From Caccoplasma_A sp045587545 (GTDB taxonomy: Bacteria > Bacteroidota > Bacteroidia > Bacteroidales > G3-4614), in the NCBI GenBank assembly GCA_045587545.1, contig JAZNCN010000026.1, positions 62,001-126,000 of the forward strand: a stretch of 64,000 nt of DNA, read 5' to 3'. The stretch's first letter is position 1. Every line of letters starts with the position of its first letter. This document shows, in pieces, positions 1 through 8,191 of the stretch. Under the pieces are notes generated by a model, which saw only the letters and a program-made list of their open reading frames with translations, searched no databases and was not told the DNA's origin. The position numbers and the translations under genes were made by a program.

Positions 1-2
1 TC

Positions 3-725
3 CCACTAAACAGAACAATGACAACAAATCTGCTGGGATTTGATTCAATGAACTACAATGTTGTATATGCTCAAATGAGCCGAGGGAAAACAGAGCGCAT
101 TGTTGCAACAGCAATGGCTTCAATTGCTGCAACAATATCAAAACTTGCATTTGATGCTTGCATGTTCAACTCTCAAAACTTTGGGTTTATAAAACTTCCA
201 GATGAATACACAACAGGCTCAAGTATAATGCCTCATAAGAAAAACCCCGATGTATTTGAGTTAACACGGGCAAAATGTAATAAGCTACAAGCTCTACCAT
301 ACCAAATAACTCTTATTGCTAATAATCTACCATCTGGGTACTTCCGCGACATGCAATTAATCAAAGAGTCTTTTATTCCTGCATTTGAGGAGTTGAAAGA
401 TTGTTTGATAATGACAACCGAAATGGTTCGCCTAATTGAGATAAAGGAGGGCATCATTGATGACGAACGCTATAAATATGCTTTCAGTGTTGAAGAGGTA
501 AACCGTAGAGCCAAAGATGGTACTCCATTCCGCGATGCTTACAAACAAGTTGGTATTGAGATTGAAGAGGGCCGATTTACTCCTAATAAAAACATAAATC
601 ATACTCATGAAGGTAGTATCGGAAACCTCTGTAACGACCAAATATCAAAATTAGAGAAAGATATTGTTATTGGTTTTAACTTTGAAAAATCGGAACAAGC
701 AGAAAGAACTCTTTTGGGCAAATAG
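3..725 (+). CDS. argH: Argininosuccinate lyase, C-terminal part (gene enters from the left edge)
   Basis: Last step of arginine synthesis: cleaves argininosuccinate to arginine and fumarate in the cytoplasm. Only the C-terminal portion is present; the frame is open from base 3 with no start codon, so the ATG at 18 is internal. The fumarate-lyase signature GSSIMPHKKN lies at about bases 216-245 and supplies the mobile catalytic serine loop. It is followed by the ArgH-type tail with RAKCNKLQ, IANNLPSGYFRD, the FSVEEVNRRA stretch and HTHEGSIGNL. The HTHEGSIGNL end separates it from adenylosuccinate lyase and fumarase, which share the signature. The downstream lipoprotein gene follows closely. 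The call is firm; the upstream part cannot be judged. Confidence 0.95.
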   Translation, partial: PLNRTMTTNLLGFDSMNYNVVYAQMSRGKTERIVATAMASIAATISKLAFDACMFNSQNFGFIKLPDEYTTGSSIMPHKKNPDVFELTRAKCNKLQALPYQITLIANNLPSGYFRDMQLIKESFIPAFEELKDCLIMTTEMVRLIEIKEGIIDDERYKYAFSVEEVNRRAKDGTPFRDAYKQVGIEIEEGRFTPNKNINHTHEGSIGNLCNDQISKLEKDIVIGFNFEKSEQAERTLLGK

Positions 726-764
726 TTGTTTTGTCCAAAGGAGAATAATCTCTTAATTTCCTCT

Positions 765-1262
765 ATGTTATTTAAACAATTCACATATTCTTTATTAATT
801 GTCGTAGCAATTTTATCGTCAAGTTGCTCTGACCTTAATGACGAAGTAATACCTATTGCCGGTGTTAGAATTGAGGTTACTTTAGCTCAACAACAGAAAA
901 AAGAGTATTGGGCAAGTTCTCCTGCCACATATGTAACATTCCTGATGCCATCTATCCCTTATGGGTTTCCATACTCGGTATCCTCATCAACAGGATATGC
1001 AGGAGTGTTACAAGTTTGCGGTTTTGATAGCCAATTTTATGCATATGATTTATGTTGTCCTGTTGAACATAATCCCTCAATAAAGATTAGTGTTGACGAG
1101 AGCAATTTGAATGCTGTATGCCGAGAATGTGGCTCAACTTACGATATTTTCTACGGGACAGGAGCACCCATTGAGGGTATTGCCGCTAAAGAAAAATATT
1201 CTCTCAAAAAATATCGCATAAACTATATTGCATCTACTGCCTCATATCTTATTTCAAATTAA
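765..1262 (+). CDS. Small lipoprotein with a Rieske-like domain with altered ligands
   Basis: 165-residue lipoprotein: hydrophobic segment 9-17 and a lipobox ending in Cys21 (LSSSC). I start it at the ATG at 765 because the frame upstream (TTG at 726) would put charged residues ahead of the signal peptide. An AAAGGAGA stretch lies about 20 nt upstream. The C-terminal half looks like a Rieske fold: Tyr-Asp-Leu-Cys97-Cys98-Pro-Val-Glu-His102, then Cys119-x-x-Cys122-Gly-Ser-Thr-Tyr-Asp, then a G-x-G-x-P-x-x-G loop and a Leu-Lys-Lys-Tyr strand. Canonical Rieske proteins use C-x-H and C-x-x-H; here the second His is Cys and the first is displaced, so a 2Fe-2S cluster of the usual type is doubtful and zinc or a structural disulfide is possible. 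Function unknown; the fold is an inference from pattern. Confidence 0.7.
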   Translation: MLFKQFTYSLLIVVAILSSSCSDLNDEVIPIAGVRIEVTLAQQQKKEYWASSPATYVTFLMPSIPYGFPYSVSSSTGYAGVLQVCGFDSQFYAYDLCCPVEHNPSIKISVDESNLNAVCRECGSTYDIFYGTGAPIEGIAAKEKYSLKKYRINYIASTASYLISN

Positions 1263-1298
1263 GATAATAAACCAAATTCATCACTTAACATAGTAATT

Positions 1299-3353
1299 AT
1301 GAAAATATTCATAGCCACCTTCTTATCATTGATTATGGCAGTTAACATATCTGCAAAAATCAGAGTTTCATGCATAGGAAATAGCGTTACATACGGTTAT
1401 CTACTGCCCGAAAGAGAGAAAAATTGCTATCCTGCACAACTACAGAATATGTTAGGAGATGATTATGAAGTTGGCAACTTCGGCAAGAGTGGTGCGACCC
1501 TTTTAAACAAAGGGCATCGCCCATATATGCAACAAAAGGAGTTTAATGACGCCATGGCTTTTGCCGGTGATATTGCTATTATTCATTTGGGTTTAAACGA
1601 TACGGACCCTCGTAACTGGCCAAATTATAGTGAGGATTTTGAGAAAGATTATTATGCACTGATTGACTCGGTAAAAAGAGCTAATCCCAAATGCAAGGTG
1701 TGGATTTGCAGAATGTCGCCCATAACAGACAAACACCCCCGTTTTAGATCTGGTACTCGCAATTGGTACAGACAAATTCAAACTCATATTGAAGATATAG
1801 CAAAGATTAAAGGTGTTGGATTAATTGATTTGCAAGCACCTCTTTATGATATGCCCAACCTGTTACCCGATGCTCTTCACCCGGACACGACAGGGGCCAA
1901 GATTATTGCAAAAACTGTATATCAGGCAATTACAGGAAACTATGGAGGGCTTAAGATGTCGCCTATATATACCGACAATATGGTTTTACAACACAATACT
2001 CCCCTACAGATAAAAGGTATAGCAAATGTTGGAGATGAAATAACCGTAAAAATTGCAAATCAAAAACATAATACTAAATGCGGAGAAAATGGCAAATGGA
2101 GTGTAACAATAGAGCCATTGGTTGCAGGGGCAGGATATACACTCTCTGTTTCAACTAAAGATAAATGTTTGACATACTCTAATATTGCAGCAGGAGATGT
2201 ATGGTTATGCTCCGGACAATCCAATATGGCCTTTATGCTTTGGGAAGGTGCAACAGCAAAAGAGGATATTGAAAATGCCGACAATAAGAATATAAGGTTG
2301 TTTAACCTTAAACCTGCTCACGAGACCAATGCTGTTGAGTGGAGCACAACATTCCTTGATTCGCTTAACCGTTTAGATTACTACAGACCTACCGAATGGC
2401 AAGTCTGCAATAAGGAGAACGTAAACTCCTTCTCTGCAATTGGCTACCACTTTAGCAGAGTTCTTGCCGACTCACTAAATATACCTATAGGTGTTGTATG
2501 TAATGCAATAGGTGGTTCAGCGGCAGAATCGTGGATTAGCAGAGAGATTATTGAGGAGAAGATACCCGATATATTGGTTAATTGGACTAAAAACGATATG
2601 GTGCAAGATTGGGTACGTGGCAGAGCCGAACTTAATTGTAAAAAATCGAAGGCAGCAGGGCAACGCCACCCATATGAGCCTACATATCTTTATGCAGCAA
2701 ACCAACAATGGATTGGCGATTTAACCGTAAAAGGTATGATTTGGTATCAAGGCGAAAGTAATGCTCATAATATTGAGTTGCACGAAGAGTTATTCCCTAT
2801 GGTGATTGAAAGTTGGCGCAAACAACAGGATAACCCCGATATGCCTTTTTACTTTGTACAGTTATCAAGTATAAACCGTCCATCGTGGTGCAACTTCCGC
2901 AATAGCCAACGCATTATGAGCGAAACATTACCAAATGTCGGTATGGTGGTTTCGTCGGACAAAGGTGATGAGTGGAATGTTCACCCCACCGAGAAACGAG
3001 AGATTGGCGAAAGATTGGCTCAAATTGCATTGAATAGGTGTTATGGAATGAACGAAATTACCCCTTGTGGGCCTATGTTTAAAAGCGTCATTTTTGATAA
3101 AGGTGCAGCCTACCCCACTTTTGAATATGAGAACGGATTACAAGCTGCCGATGGTGAAGAAATTATAGGTTTTGAATTAGCCGGAGAGGATAAAATATTT
3201 TATCCTGCAAAATCAGAAGTTGTTAAGGGTAAACTAAAAGTTTGGAGCAAAGAGGTTAAAGAGCCTAAATATATCCGCTACGGGTGGCAACCATATACAA
3301 ACGCAAATCTCGTTAATGGAGACGGGCTTCCCGCAAGTACGTTTAAAAATTAA
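1299..3353 (+). CDS. Secreted two-domain esterase: SGNH hydrolase fused to sialate O-acetylesterase
   Basis: 684 residues with a signal peptide (1-19). Domain 1 (about 21-215) is an SGNH/GDSL hydrolase: GNS with Ser29, Gly62 region, GLND with Asn100, and DALHPD with Asp191 and His194. Domain 2 (about 218-680) is a sialate O-acetylesterase (SASA) domain: N-terminal beta-domain, SGQSNM with Ser308, WYQGESN at 482-488 and a late NVHP with His562. Known members remove O-acetyl groups from sialic acids or acetylated plant glycans, letting glycosidases act. Both catalytic centres look complete, so it may remove two kinds of ester. A secreted sialidase lies about 5 kb away, which favours sialic-acid substrates, but the two genes are not co-transcribed. 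It converges on queA across an inverted repeat. Confidence 0.88.
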   Translation: MKIFIATFLSLIMAVNISAKIRVSCIGNSVTYGYLLPEREKNCYPAQLQNMLGDDYEVGNFGKSGATLLNKGHRPYMQQKEFNDAMAFAGDIAIIHLGLNDTDPRNWPNYSEDFEKDYYALIDSVKRANPKCKVWICRMSPITDKHPRFRSGTRNWYRQIQTHIEDIAKIKGVGLIDLQAPLYDMPNLLPDALHPDTTGAKIIAKTVYQAITGNYGGLKMSPIYTDNMVLQHNTPLQIKGIANVGDEITVKIANQKHNTKCGENGKWSVTIEPLVAGAGYTLSVSTKDKCLTYSNIAAGDVWLCSGQSNMAFMLWEGATAKEDIENADNKNIRLFNLKPAHETNAVEWSTTFLDSLNRLDYYRPTEWQVCNKENVNSFSAIGYHFSRVLADSLNIPIGVVCNAIGGSAAESWISREIIEEKIPDILVNWTKNDMVQDWVRGRAELNCKKSKAAGQRHPYEPTYLYAANQQWIGDLTVKGMIWYQGESNAHNIELHEELFPMVIESWRKQQDNPDMPFYFVQLSSINRPSWCNFRNSQRIMSETLPNVGMVVSSDKGDEWNVHPTEKREIGERLAQIALNRCYGMNEITPCGPMFKSVIFDKGAAYPTFEYENGLQAADGEEIIGFELAGEDKIFYPAKSEVVKGKLKVWSKEVKEPKYIRYGWQPYTNANLVNGDGLPASTFKN

Positions 3354-3383
3354 GCCCCACCCTAAACCTCAACTAAATAAAAT

Positions 3384-3421
3384 ATTAGACTAATTGACCA
3401 TATTGGACTAATTAGTCTAAT
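3384..3421. terminator. AT-rich inverted repeat between convergent genes
   Basis: Perfect 12-bp arms ATTAGACTAATT (3384-3395) and AATTAGTCTAAT (3410-3421) with a 14-nt loop, sitting between the convergent ends of the esterase gene and queA. The stem has few GC pairs, so it is a weak bidirectional terminator at best. The loop side repeats GGACTAATT, giving a partial direct repeat as well. Confidence 0.5.
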
Positions 3422-3442
3422 TTATTAGTGAAGACAAAAATA

Positions 3443-4663
3443 TTATCTCAACAACAGAGAGGAGTCGCCGTAGCTAAGAAAACGGAAGTTGTTTGCAAGG
3501 GCGTAATCGTAAATTTTGCGCCAACTATCGCCACCTATGTAGGCTGAAACCAAAAGTAACAAGGTACTTTTGGGTTGGTGGAAATTTGTGATTATTCCGT
3601 CAACTACTCTAAACTTGTAACTTGGCACTATTATTATTTGGGTTGAGGTTACAAGTTGTGACAAACCATTATCTTTTAGATAGTTTACAATGTTGCAGAA
3701 TGCCTCAGAGCGAGACATTTCAGATGAACAATCATAGGGTTGCCACTGCGACACTCTTAATGATGCAGGATTTTGAGGTTCTCTGCCTAATGCCACTCCG
3801 ATATGATATAGCGACTCCAATGTACGCACTGAGGTTGTTCCCACCGCTATTATACTTTTATCGGTTTGTGATATTTTTTCAATCACTTCAAGAGGAACAG
3901 ATATTAACTCGGTATGCATATCGTGTCCGCCTATAGTATCGCTCTTTACCGGACGAAACGTTCCTGCTCCTACATGCAGGGTTACTTCGGCTGTCTCTAC
4001 TGCTCTTTCTCGTAAGGCTTCAAACACTTGTGGGGTGAAGTGCAGACCTGCTGTTGGTGCAGCTACCGAGCCCTCTATTTTTGAATATACGGTTTGATAG
4101 GTGGTTTTGTCGCTCTCCTCTGCTTCGCGATTTAGGTATGGCGGTATTGGCAATTCTCCTACTGAATCTAATAGTCGGGCAAAGGCAAATGAGGGGTTGT
4201 CCCACGAAAAGCGTATTGGTTGTGGCGAACCTGCCCCTACCCTCTCGGCTGATAAATTTACGGTTTCTCCGTCATGAGTAATGGTGCGAGTAAGTCTTCC
4301 CTCTTTCCATTTTTTTGAGTTACCGACCAAACACTCCCACACACACTCTGTGGTTGATTGAAATGATAGTGCATAATCGGCAGGGAAATGTGGCTCTAAA
4401 CAGAATATCTCTATTGATGCTCCGCTCGTTTTTTGAAAATGCAAACGGGCTTGTATCACTCTTGTATTATTGAATACAAGCATTGAATTTTGTGGAAGAT
4501 GCGTGGGGAGAGTATTAAATACCGACTCTCCTATATCTCCGTTTTTATATACCAACAACTTTGAATTGTCGCGTTGAGATAATGGGAATTTTGCAATTCT
4601 TTCGTCGGGGAGAGAATAATCGTAACTCTCCATTGATATATTTTTGTACTCTTCATTAATCAT
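3443..4663 (-). CDS. queA: tRNA preQ1(34) S-adenosylmethionine ribosyltransferase-isomerase
   Basis: 406 residues. Transfers and isomerises the ribosyl part of SAM onto preQ1-tRNA to give epoxyqueuosine at the wobble position. Diagnostic stretches: YDYSLPDERIA near the N-terminus, LVFNNTRVIQARL, the central TVYSKIEGSVAAPTAGLHF, LHVGAGTFRPVK, and DGIITNFHQPKSTLLLLVSA near the C-terminus. The start overlaps the stop of apbE (ATGA), so the two are translationally coupled. A start at the second Met (residue 11, MESYDYSL) is possible, but the overlap favours the first. Last gene of a three-gene minus-strand operon. Confidence 0.95.
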   Translation of the reverse strand: MINEEYKNISMESYDYSLPDERIAKFPLSQRDNSKLLVYKNGDIGESVFNTLPTHLPQNSMLVFNNTRVIQARLHFQKTSGASIEIFCLEPHFPADYALSFQSTTECVWECLVGNSKKWKEGRLTRTITHDGETVNLSAERVGAGSPQPIRFSWDNPSFAFARLLDSVGELPIPPYLNREAEESDKTTYQTVYSKIEGSVAAPTAGLHFTPQVFEALRERAVETAEVTLHVGAGTFRPVKSDTIGGHDMHTELISVPLEVIEKISQTDKSIIAVGTTSVRTLESLYHIGVALGREPQNPASLRVSQWQPYDCSSEMSRSEAFCNIVNYLKDNGLSQLVTSTQIIIVPSYKFRVVDGIITNFHQPKSTLLLLVSAYIGGDSWRKIYDYALANNFRFLSYGDSSLLLR

Positions 4664-5685
4664 CTTTTCAAATAGTTTTTAAATCCTCTGCTATAATATA
4701 GGTTATATTTTGCCGAATCTGCCGGAGTTATTATCATTGCCTCTAATGTTGAATCGGCTTCAATTATAGCCATTCCCTCCTCCTCTCCTAATACCATAAG
4801 TGCAGTGGCATAGGCATCGGCTGTTGCACAATCATCAGCTATTACAGTTGAACTCAATACTCTTGCTTGAGTGGGATAACCTGTACGAGGGTCTATTATA
4901 TGCCACACTTTTTGACCCTCAATCTCTTTAAATCGGCGATAATTGCCAGATGTTGCTAACGACTTTCCTGAGAGGGATAATACCGAATGTATATCTCCTC
5001 CTATATTGCTCTCTTCGGGTTTATCTATCCCCACTCGCCACTCTTCGCTCTTCTCATTCACTCCGCTACAGGCTATCTCTCCTCCTATATTAACAAGATA
5101 GTTTTCTACTCCATTCTCCTCTAATAAAGAAGCTACCAAATCTACTGCATATCCTTTGGCTATTGCCGAAAAATTTAGCGTTATATCCTTTTTTTGTTTT
5201 GTAACTTTTCCTCTATCGTTAAGCATAATCTTATCCATTCCCACAAGCGACATCATATCTTTAACATTGCTATCGGTAGGGAATTTATTCTTTTTAAAAC
5301 CAAAGCCCCAACTATTTATTAAAGGTGAGATTGTAGGATCAAATGCTCCCGATGTTTTTTTATTTATATCTTTTGAGAGAATGATTATATCTCTTAACCA
5401 TTTATCTGCTACAACGGGTGTGTCGCTGCTGTTTATTGCAGATATTGTTGAGTTTGGTTCAAACGGCGACAACGACATATTGAATTTTGATAGCAATGAG
5501 TCAATTGCTTCACCAAAGTCTTGTTCCGACTCATATTGTACACTATAAAAAGTTGAAAATTTTTCGCCTTTATTATGAATATATGGGGTTGCCTCATCTG
5601 TAGGTAAAATAAATTTTATCACAATAAAGCCCACTAAAAATATCAGCGATGCCAACCAACCCTTGAAATTTCGAATATATATCAT
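4660..5685 (-). CDS. apbE: FAD:protein FMN transferase (ApbE family)
   Basis: 341 residues, N-terminal membrane anchor or signal segment at 9-27. Attaches FMN covalently to Thr of extracytoplasmic flavoproteins such as the NQR and RNF subunits, using FAD and Mg2+. Visible family motifs are SGAFDPTI (112-119), the NFSAIAKGYAVD stretch (171-182), NIGGEI (199-204), HIIDPRTGYP (262-271) and the metal-binding DDCATADAYATAL stretch (284-296). The stop overlaps the queA start by 4 nt, and the gene upstream (M15-like peptidase) ends 25 nt away. No target flavoprotein gene lies in the window. Confidence 0.95.
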   Translation of the reverse strand: MIYIRNFKGWLASLIFLVGFIVIKFILPTDEATPYIHNKGEKFSTFYSVQYESEQDFGEAIDSLLSKFNMSLSPFEPNSTISAINSSDTPVVADKWLRDIIILSKDINKKTSGAFDPTISPLINSWGFGFKKNKFPTDSNVKDMMSLVGMDKIMLNDRGKVTKQKKDITLNFSAIAKGYAVDLVASLLEENGVENYLVNIGGEIACSGVNEKSEEWRVGIDKPEESNIGGDIHSVLSLSGKSLATSGNYRRFKEIEGQKVWHIIDPRTGYPTQARVLSSTVIADDCATADAYATALMVLGEEEGMAIIEADSTLEAMIITPADSAKYNLYYSRGFKNYLKR

Positions 5686-5710
5686 CTCTATTAATACTAT
5701 TCTGTTGATA

Positions 5711-6415
5711 TTACCTGAAGGTTATATGAAAACAACCCTGCTTTATCTCATATTTAACATAACAGCGGCCCTCTTGTTGGAAATTATAAAGAGTCTCGGC
5801 AAGCAAAAGGCGTAAATCGTTATCCGAGATTATAAACTGCGGATTATATTTATCAAATCTGCGATATGTTATATCTACGGTTGTGCCATAGAGGTGGGCC
5901 GAATTTTCAGTTGAGTTTACATTACGTCGGCGCAGACGCTTTACATCTTTTTCGGTGCGTAATACACTTGTAATTATAAATCGGTGGCTACCTCCACCTC
6001 GAGCTTGCAACGTATCGCAAAATGCTTTACCCAAAGAATCTAATGCCGCCTTTGCCTTTGGCACCAAGAATGGGTGCGAATGTGTAAGTTCGTCAAGTGC
6101 ATAATAATCGCATGTCTCAATTTTCTGTAACGCTCCCAAAAGGGTATCAACAGCTAAATCAACCCTATCTGGGTCTATCCCATACGATTGCGCCACTTGA
6201 AGATGGACATCGTTTTTATGGTTGAATGTTCTTCGGTATGAACCTTTAAAATTTGTCTTTATCTTTTTTTCAACCGTTATATAATAAGTCTCTGTTGGGA
6301 AAGAAATCTCCTCGTCAGCAGAGCTGTTTTTTACCAACACTACTATAAGTGTTGATAACAATATAACTGCAAGAATTGAGATTATTAGATATTTAAACAC
6401 TCCTTTTTTAAGCAT
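5711..6415 (-). CDS. Membrane-anchored M15/VanY-like putative peptidase (DUF5715-like)
   Basis: 234 residues with a single N-terminal transmembrane segment (9-28) and a periplasmic domain. The motif Ser172-Ala-His174-x-x-Gly177-x-x-x-Asp181 and a C-terminal Glu223 plus Cys-Phe-His230 match the zinc ligands and general base of D-Ala-D-Ala carboxypeptidases of the M15 type (SxHxxGxAxD, then E and H). The likely role is trimming of peptidoglycan stem peptides, but this is inferred from the motif. It resembles a family annotated as DUF5715 in Bacteroides. First gene of the operon with apbE and queA. The predicted promoter leaves almost no 5' untranslated leader (see 6419-6450). Confidence 0.72.
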   Translation of the reverse strand: MLKKGVFKYLIISILAVILLSTLIVVLVKNSSADEEISFPTETYYITVEKKIKTNFKGSYRRTFNHKNDVHLQVAQSYGIDPDRVDLAVDTLLGALQKIETCDYYALDELTHSHPFLVPKAKAALDSLGKAFCDTLQARGGGSHRFIITSVLRTEKDVKRLRRRNVNSTENSAHLYGTTVDITYRRFDKYNPQFIISDNDLRLLLAETLYNFQQEGRCYVKYEIKQGCFHITFR

Positions 6416-6418
6416 ACG

Positions 6419-6450
6419 CGAAGGTACAAAAAAAGAAGATGTCTCCCAAA
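6419..6450 (-). promoter_or_regulatory. Promoter of the peptidase-apbE-queA operon, nearly leaderless
   Basis: On the minus strand a TTTG box (6447-6450), a 20-nt spacer and TACCTTCG (6419-6426) fit the Bacteroidetes consensus. The -7 box ends 3 nt before the ATG (6413-6415), so transcription should begin at or within 3 nt of the start codon. The -33 box lies inside the loop of the aspartate aminotransferase terminator. Confidence 0.6.
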
Positions 6451-6467
6451 TATGAAAACATCTTCTT
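6426..6467 (-). terminator. Rho-independent terminator after the aspartate aminotransferase gene
   Basis: Ten-base-pair arms AAGAAGATGT (6433-6442) and ACATCTTCTT (6458-6467), loop of 15 nt. Read on the minus strand the stem is followed by a run of seven U, from the A tract at 6428-6434. Confidence 0.75.
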
Positions 6468-6559
6468 GTATTGATAATTATAAAGCTATTCTTTATTTAC
6501 TAAAATGAGAACCATTACTAACTACAAGTAGGTTATAGATTAGCCTTTATCTCAATCCA

Positions 6560-7756
6560 TTATTTTAATTTTGCCAAAGTCTCTTTGATTCTACGCATAG
6601 CCTCAACAATATTCTCGTCAGAGGTTGCGTATGAGAAACGTAAATACTCGGGAGCTCCAAATGCTTTTCCGCCAACGGTAGCAACGTGCCCTACTTCAAG
6701 AAGATACATTGCCAAATCAACTGCATCGTTTATAGTACGTTCTCCATCGCTCTTTCCAAAGAATGAACTTACTTTAGGGAATAGATAGAATGCTCCTTGA
6801 GGAACGTTTACTTCAAAACCAGGAATATCTTTTGCAAGTTCAACAACCAAGTTGCGACGACGCTCAAATGCTTTACGCATCTCCTCAACACAATCTTGTG
6901 GTCCTGCAAATGCTGCAACCGAAGCTTTTTGCGCTATTGATGATGGTCCCGATGTATATTGACCTTGAAGTTTGTTGCAAGCCTTAGCCAACCAAAGGGG
7001 AGCGGCAACAAAACCAATACGCCAACCTGTCATTGCATATGCTTTTGAAACTCCGTTTATCACGGCTACACGGTCTGCAATCTCAGAGAATTGTGCAATA
7101 CTTTCGTGTTTGCCTACGTAGTTGATATGCTCATAAATCTCATCGGCAATAACAACTATGCGAGGATATTTTGCCAATACGGCTGCAAGTGATGCCAACT
7201 CATCTTTTGTATATACACTACCTGTAGGATTTGATGGAGAGCAAAGTATTATTGCTTTTGTTTTGGGAGTTATAGCCTTCTCTAATTGCTCGGCAGTTAT
7301 TTTGAAATCTTGCTCAATACCAGCGTTAACAAGAACGCTTTTACCTTCGGCAAGTTTCACCATCTCCACGTAACTAACCCACGCAGGAGTAGGAATGATA
7401 ACCTCATCGTCCTTATCAACAATACACATCACCACATTACAAACCGATTGTTTTGCTCCGTTTGAAACAACAATCTGCTCGGGTGCGTATGTTAGATTAT
7501 TCTCTCTCTTGAGTTTCTCAGAAATTGCTTTACGCAAGTCCATATATCCGGGAACAGGAGAATAGAAAGAGAAGTTATTATCGATAGCCTCTTTGGCTGC
7601 CTGTTTTATATGATCGGGAGTAAAAAAGTCTGGTTCACCTACACTTAAATTAATCACATCAACTCCTTGTGCCTTCAACTCTGCACTTTTTTGCGACATT
7701 GCCAATGTTTCTGATGGCGAAAGTGCATTTAAACGTGCTGAAATCATCTCTGTCAT
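6560..7756 (-). CDS. Pyridoxal-phosphate aminotransferase, aspartate aminotransferase type
   Basis: 398 residues, class I fold type I aminotransferase of the aspartate/prephenate (1-beta subgroup) kind; moves the amino group between aspartate and 2-oxoglutarate. Key residues: Asn176 in SPSNPTG, Asp205 and Tyr208 in ADEIYEH, Schiff-base Lys238 in NGVSKAYAMTGWR, and a substrate carboxylate Arg in the LRFSYATS stretch near the C-terminus. Monocistronic, with its own promoter about 45-75 nt upstream and a terminator about 90 nt downstream. Some members of this subgroup also act on prephenate or aromatic acids, so the substrate is not fixed by sequence. Confidence 0.93.
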   Translation of the reverse strand: MTEMISARLNALSPSETLAMSQKSAELKAQGVDVINLSVGEPDFFTPDHIKQAAKEAIDNNFSFYSPVPGYMDLRKAISEKLKRENNLTYAPEQIVVSNGAKQSVCNVVMCIVDKDDEVIIPTPAWVSYVEMVKLAEGKSVLVNAGIEQDFKITAEQLEKAITPKTKAIILCSPSNPTGSVYTKDELASLAAVLAKYPRIVVIADEIYEHINYVGKHESIAQFSEIADRVAVINGVSKAYAMTGWRIGFVAAPLWLAKACNKLQGQYTSGPSSIAQKASVAAFAGPQDCVEEMRKAFERRRNLVVELAKDIPGFEVNVPQGAFYLFPKVSSFFGKSDGERTINDAVDLAMYLLEVGHVATVGGKAFGAPEYLRFSYATSDENIVEAMRRIKETLAKLK

Positions 7757-7801
7757 TTTTACTATATTGTTACTATTTTTGTGCTTAAATTTTTAACTCT
7801 G

Positions 7802-7832
7802 CGAAGATAATGATAAATGGTGTTATTTCAAA
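7802..7832 (-). promoter_or_regulatory. Promoter of the aspartate aminotransferase gene
   Basis: Minus-strand TTTG (7829-7832), 19-nt spacer, TATCTTCG (7802-7809). Predicted transcription start near 7796, leaving a leader of about 40 nt before the ATG at 7756. Confidence 0.65.
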
Positions 7833-7841
7833 CAAATTTCT

Positions 7842-8110
7842 ACAAAAACATTAATAAAATTATCAATTATTTTTAAAACCACATATATTTTATAATGAAT
7901 TGAAATAATATTAGGGTTTATTTGTGATATTTGTAATTAATCAACCAACTATTACAATAAAAATAACTTTTGAATAGAGCTGACTATTATTTGTTTTTTG
8001 CAAACAGATTGTTAGTAATTTCTTAACTTACCGCAAAGATAGTGTTTGTAATATGCTATATTATGGCACACAGGGTGTCTGTTTTATTTTTTTTGTATAA
8101 AAATTACACA
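7842..8110. other. AT-rich gap with no recognisable gene
   Basis: Part of the 435-bp gap between the aminotransferase and sialidase genes. It is very AT-rich, has no credible ORF, and shows only an isolated minus-strand TATCTTTG (8034-8041) without a good -33 partner. I see no RNA-gene signature. Confidence 0.5.
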
Positions 8111-8111
8111 C

Positions 8112-8141
8112 AAAAAGCGACAGAATTCTCTGTCGCTTTTT
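8112..8141. terminator. Strong bidirectional terminator after the sialidase gene
   Basis: Perfect 13-bp arms AAAAAGCGACAGA (8112-8124) and TCTGTCGCTTTTT (8129-8141) around a 4-nt loop. The GC core and A/U flanks work in both directions; the sialidase gene ends about 50 nt to the right. Confidence 0.85.
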
Positions 8142-8148
8142 ACTGATA

Positions 8149-8189
8149 TCTAATAACTGATAACTATCAGTTGACAACTAACAACTGAA
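8149..8189. repeat. Dispersed AT-rich repeat, TTAGTTGT family
   Basis: Contains CAGTTGACAACTAACAACTG, the reverse complement of the TTAGTTGTTAG unit seen in six other gaps of this window. It lies between the sialidase stop codon and its terminator. Confidence 0.55.
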
Positions 8190-8191
8190 AA

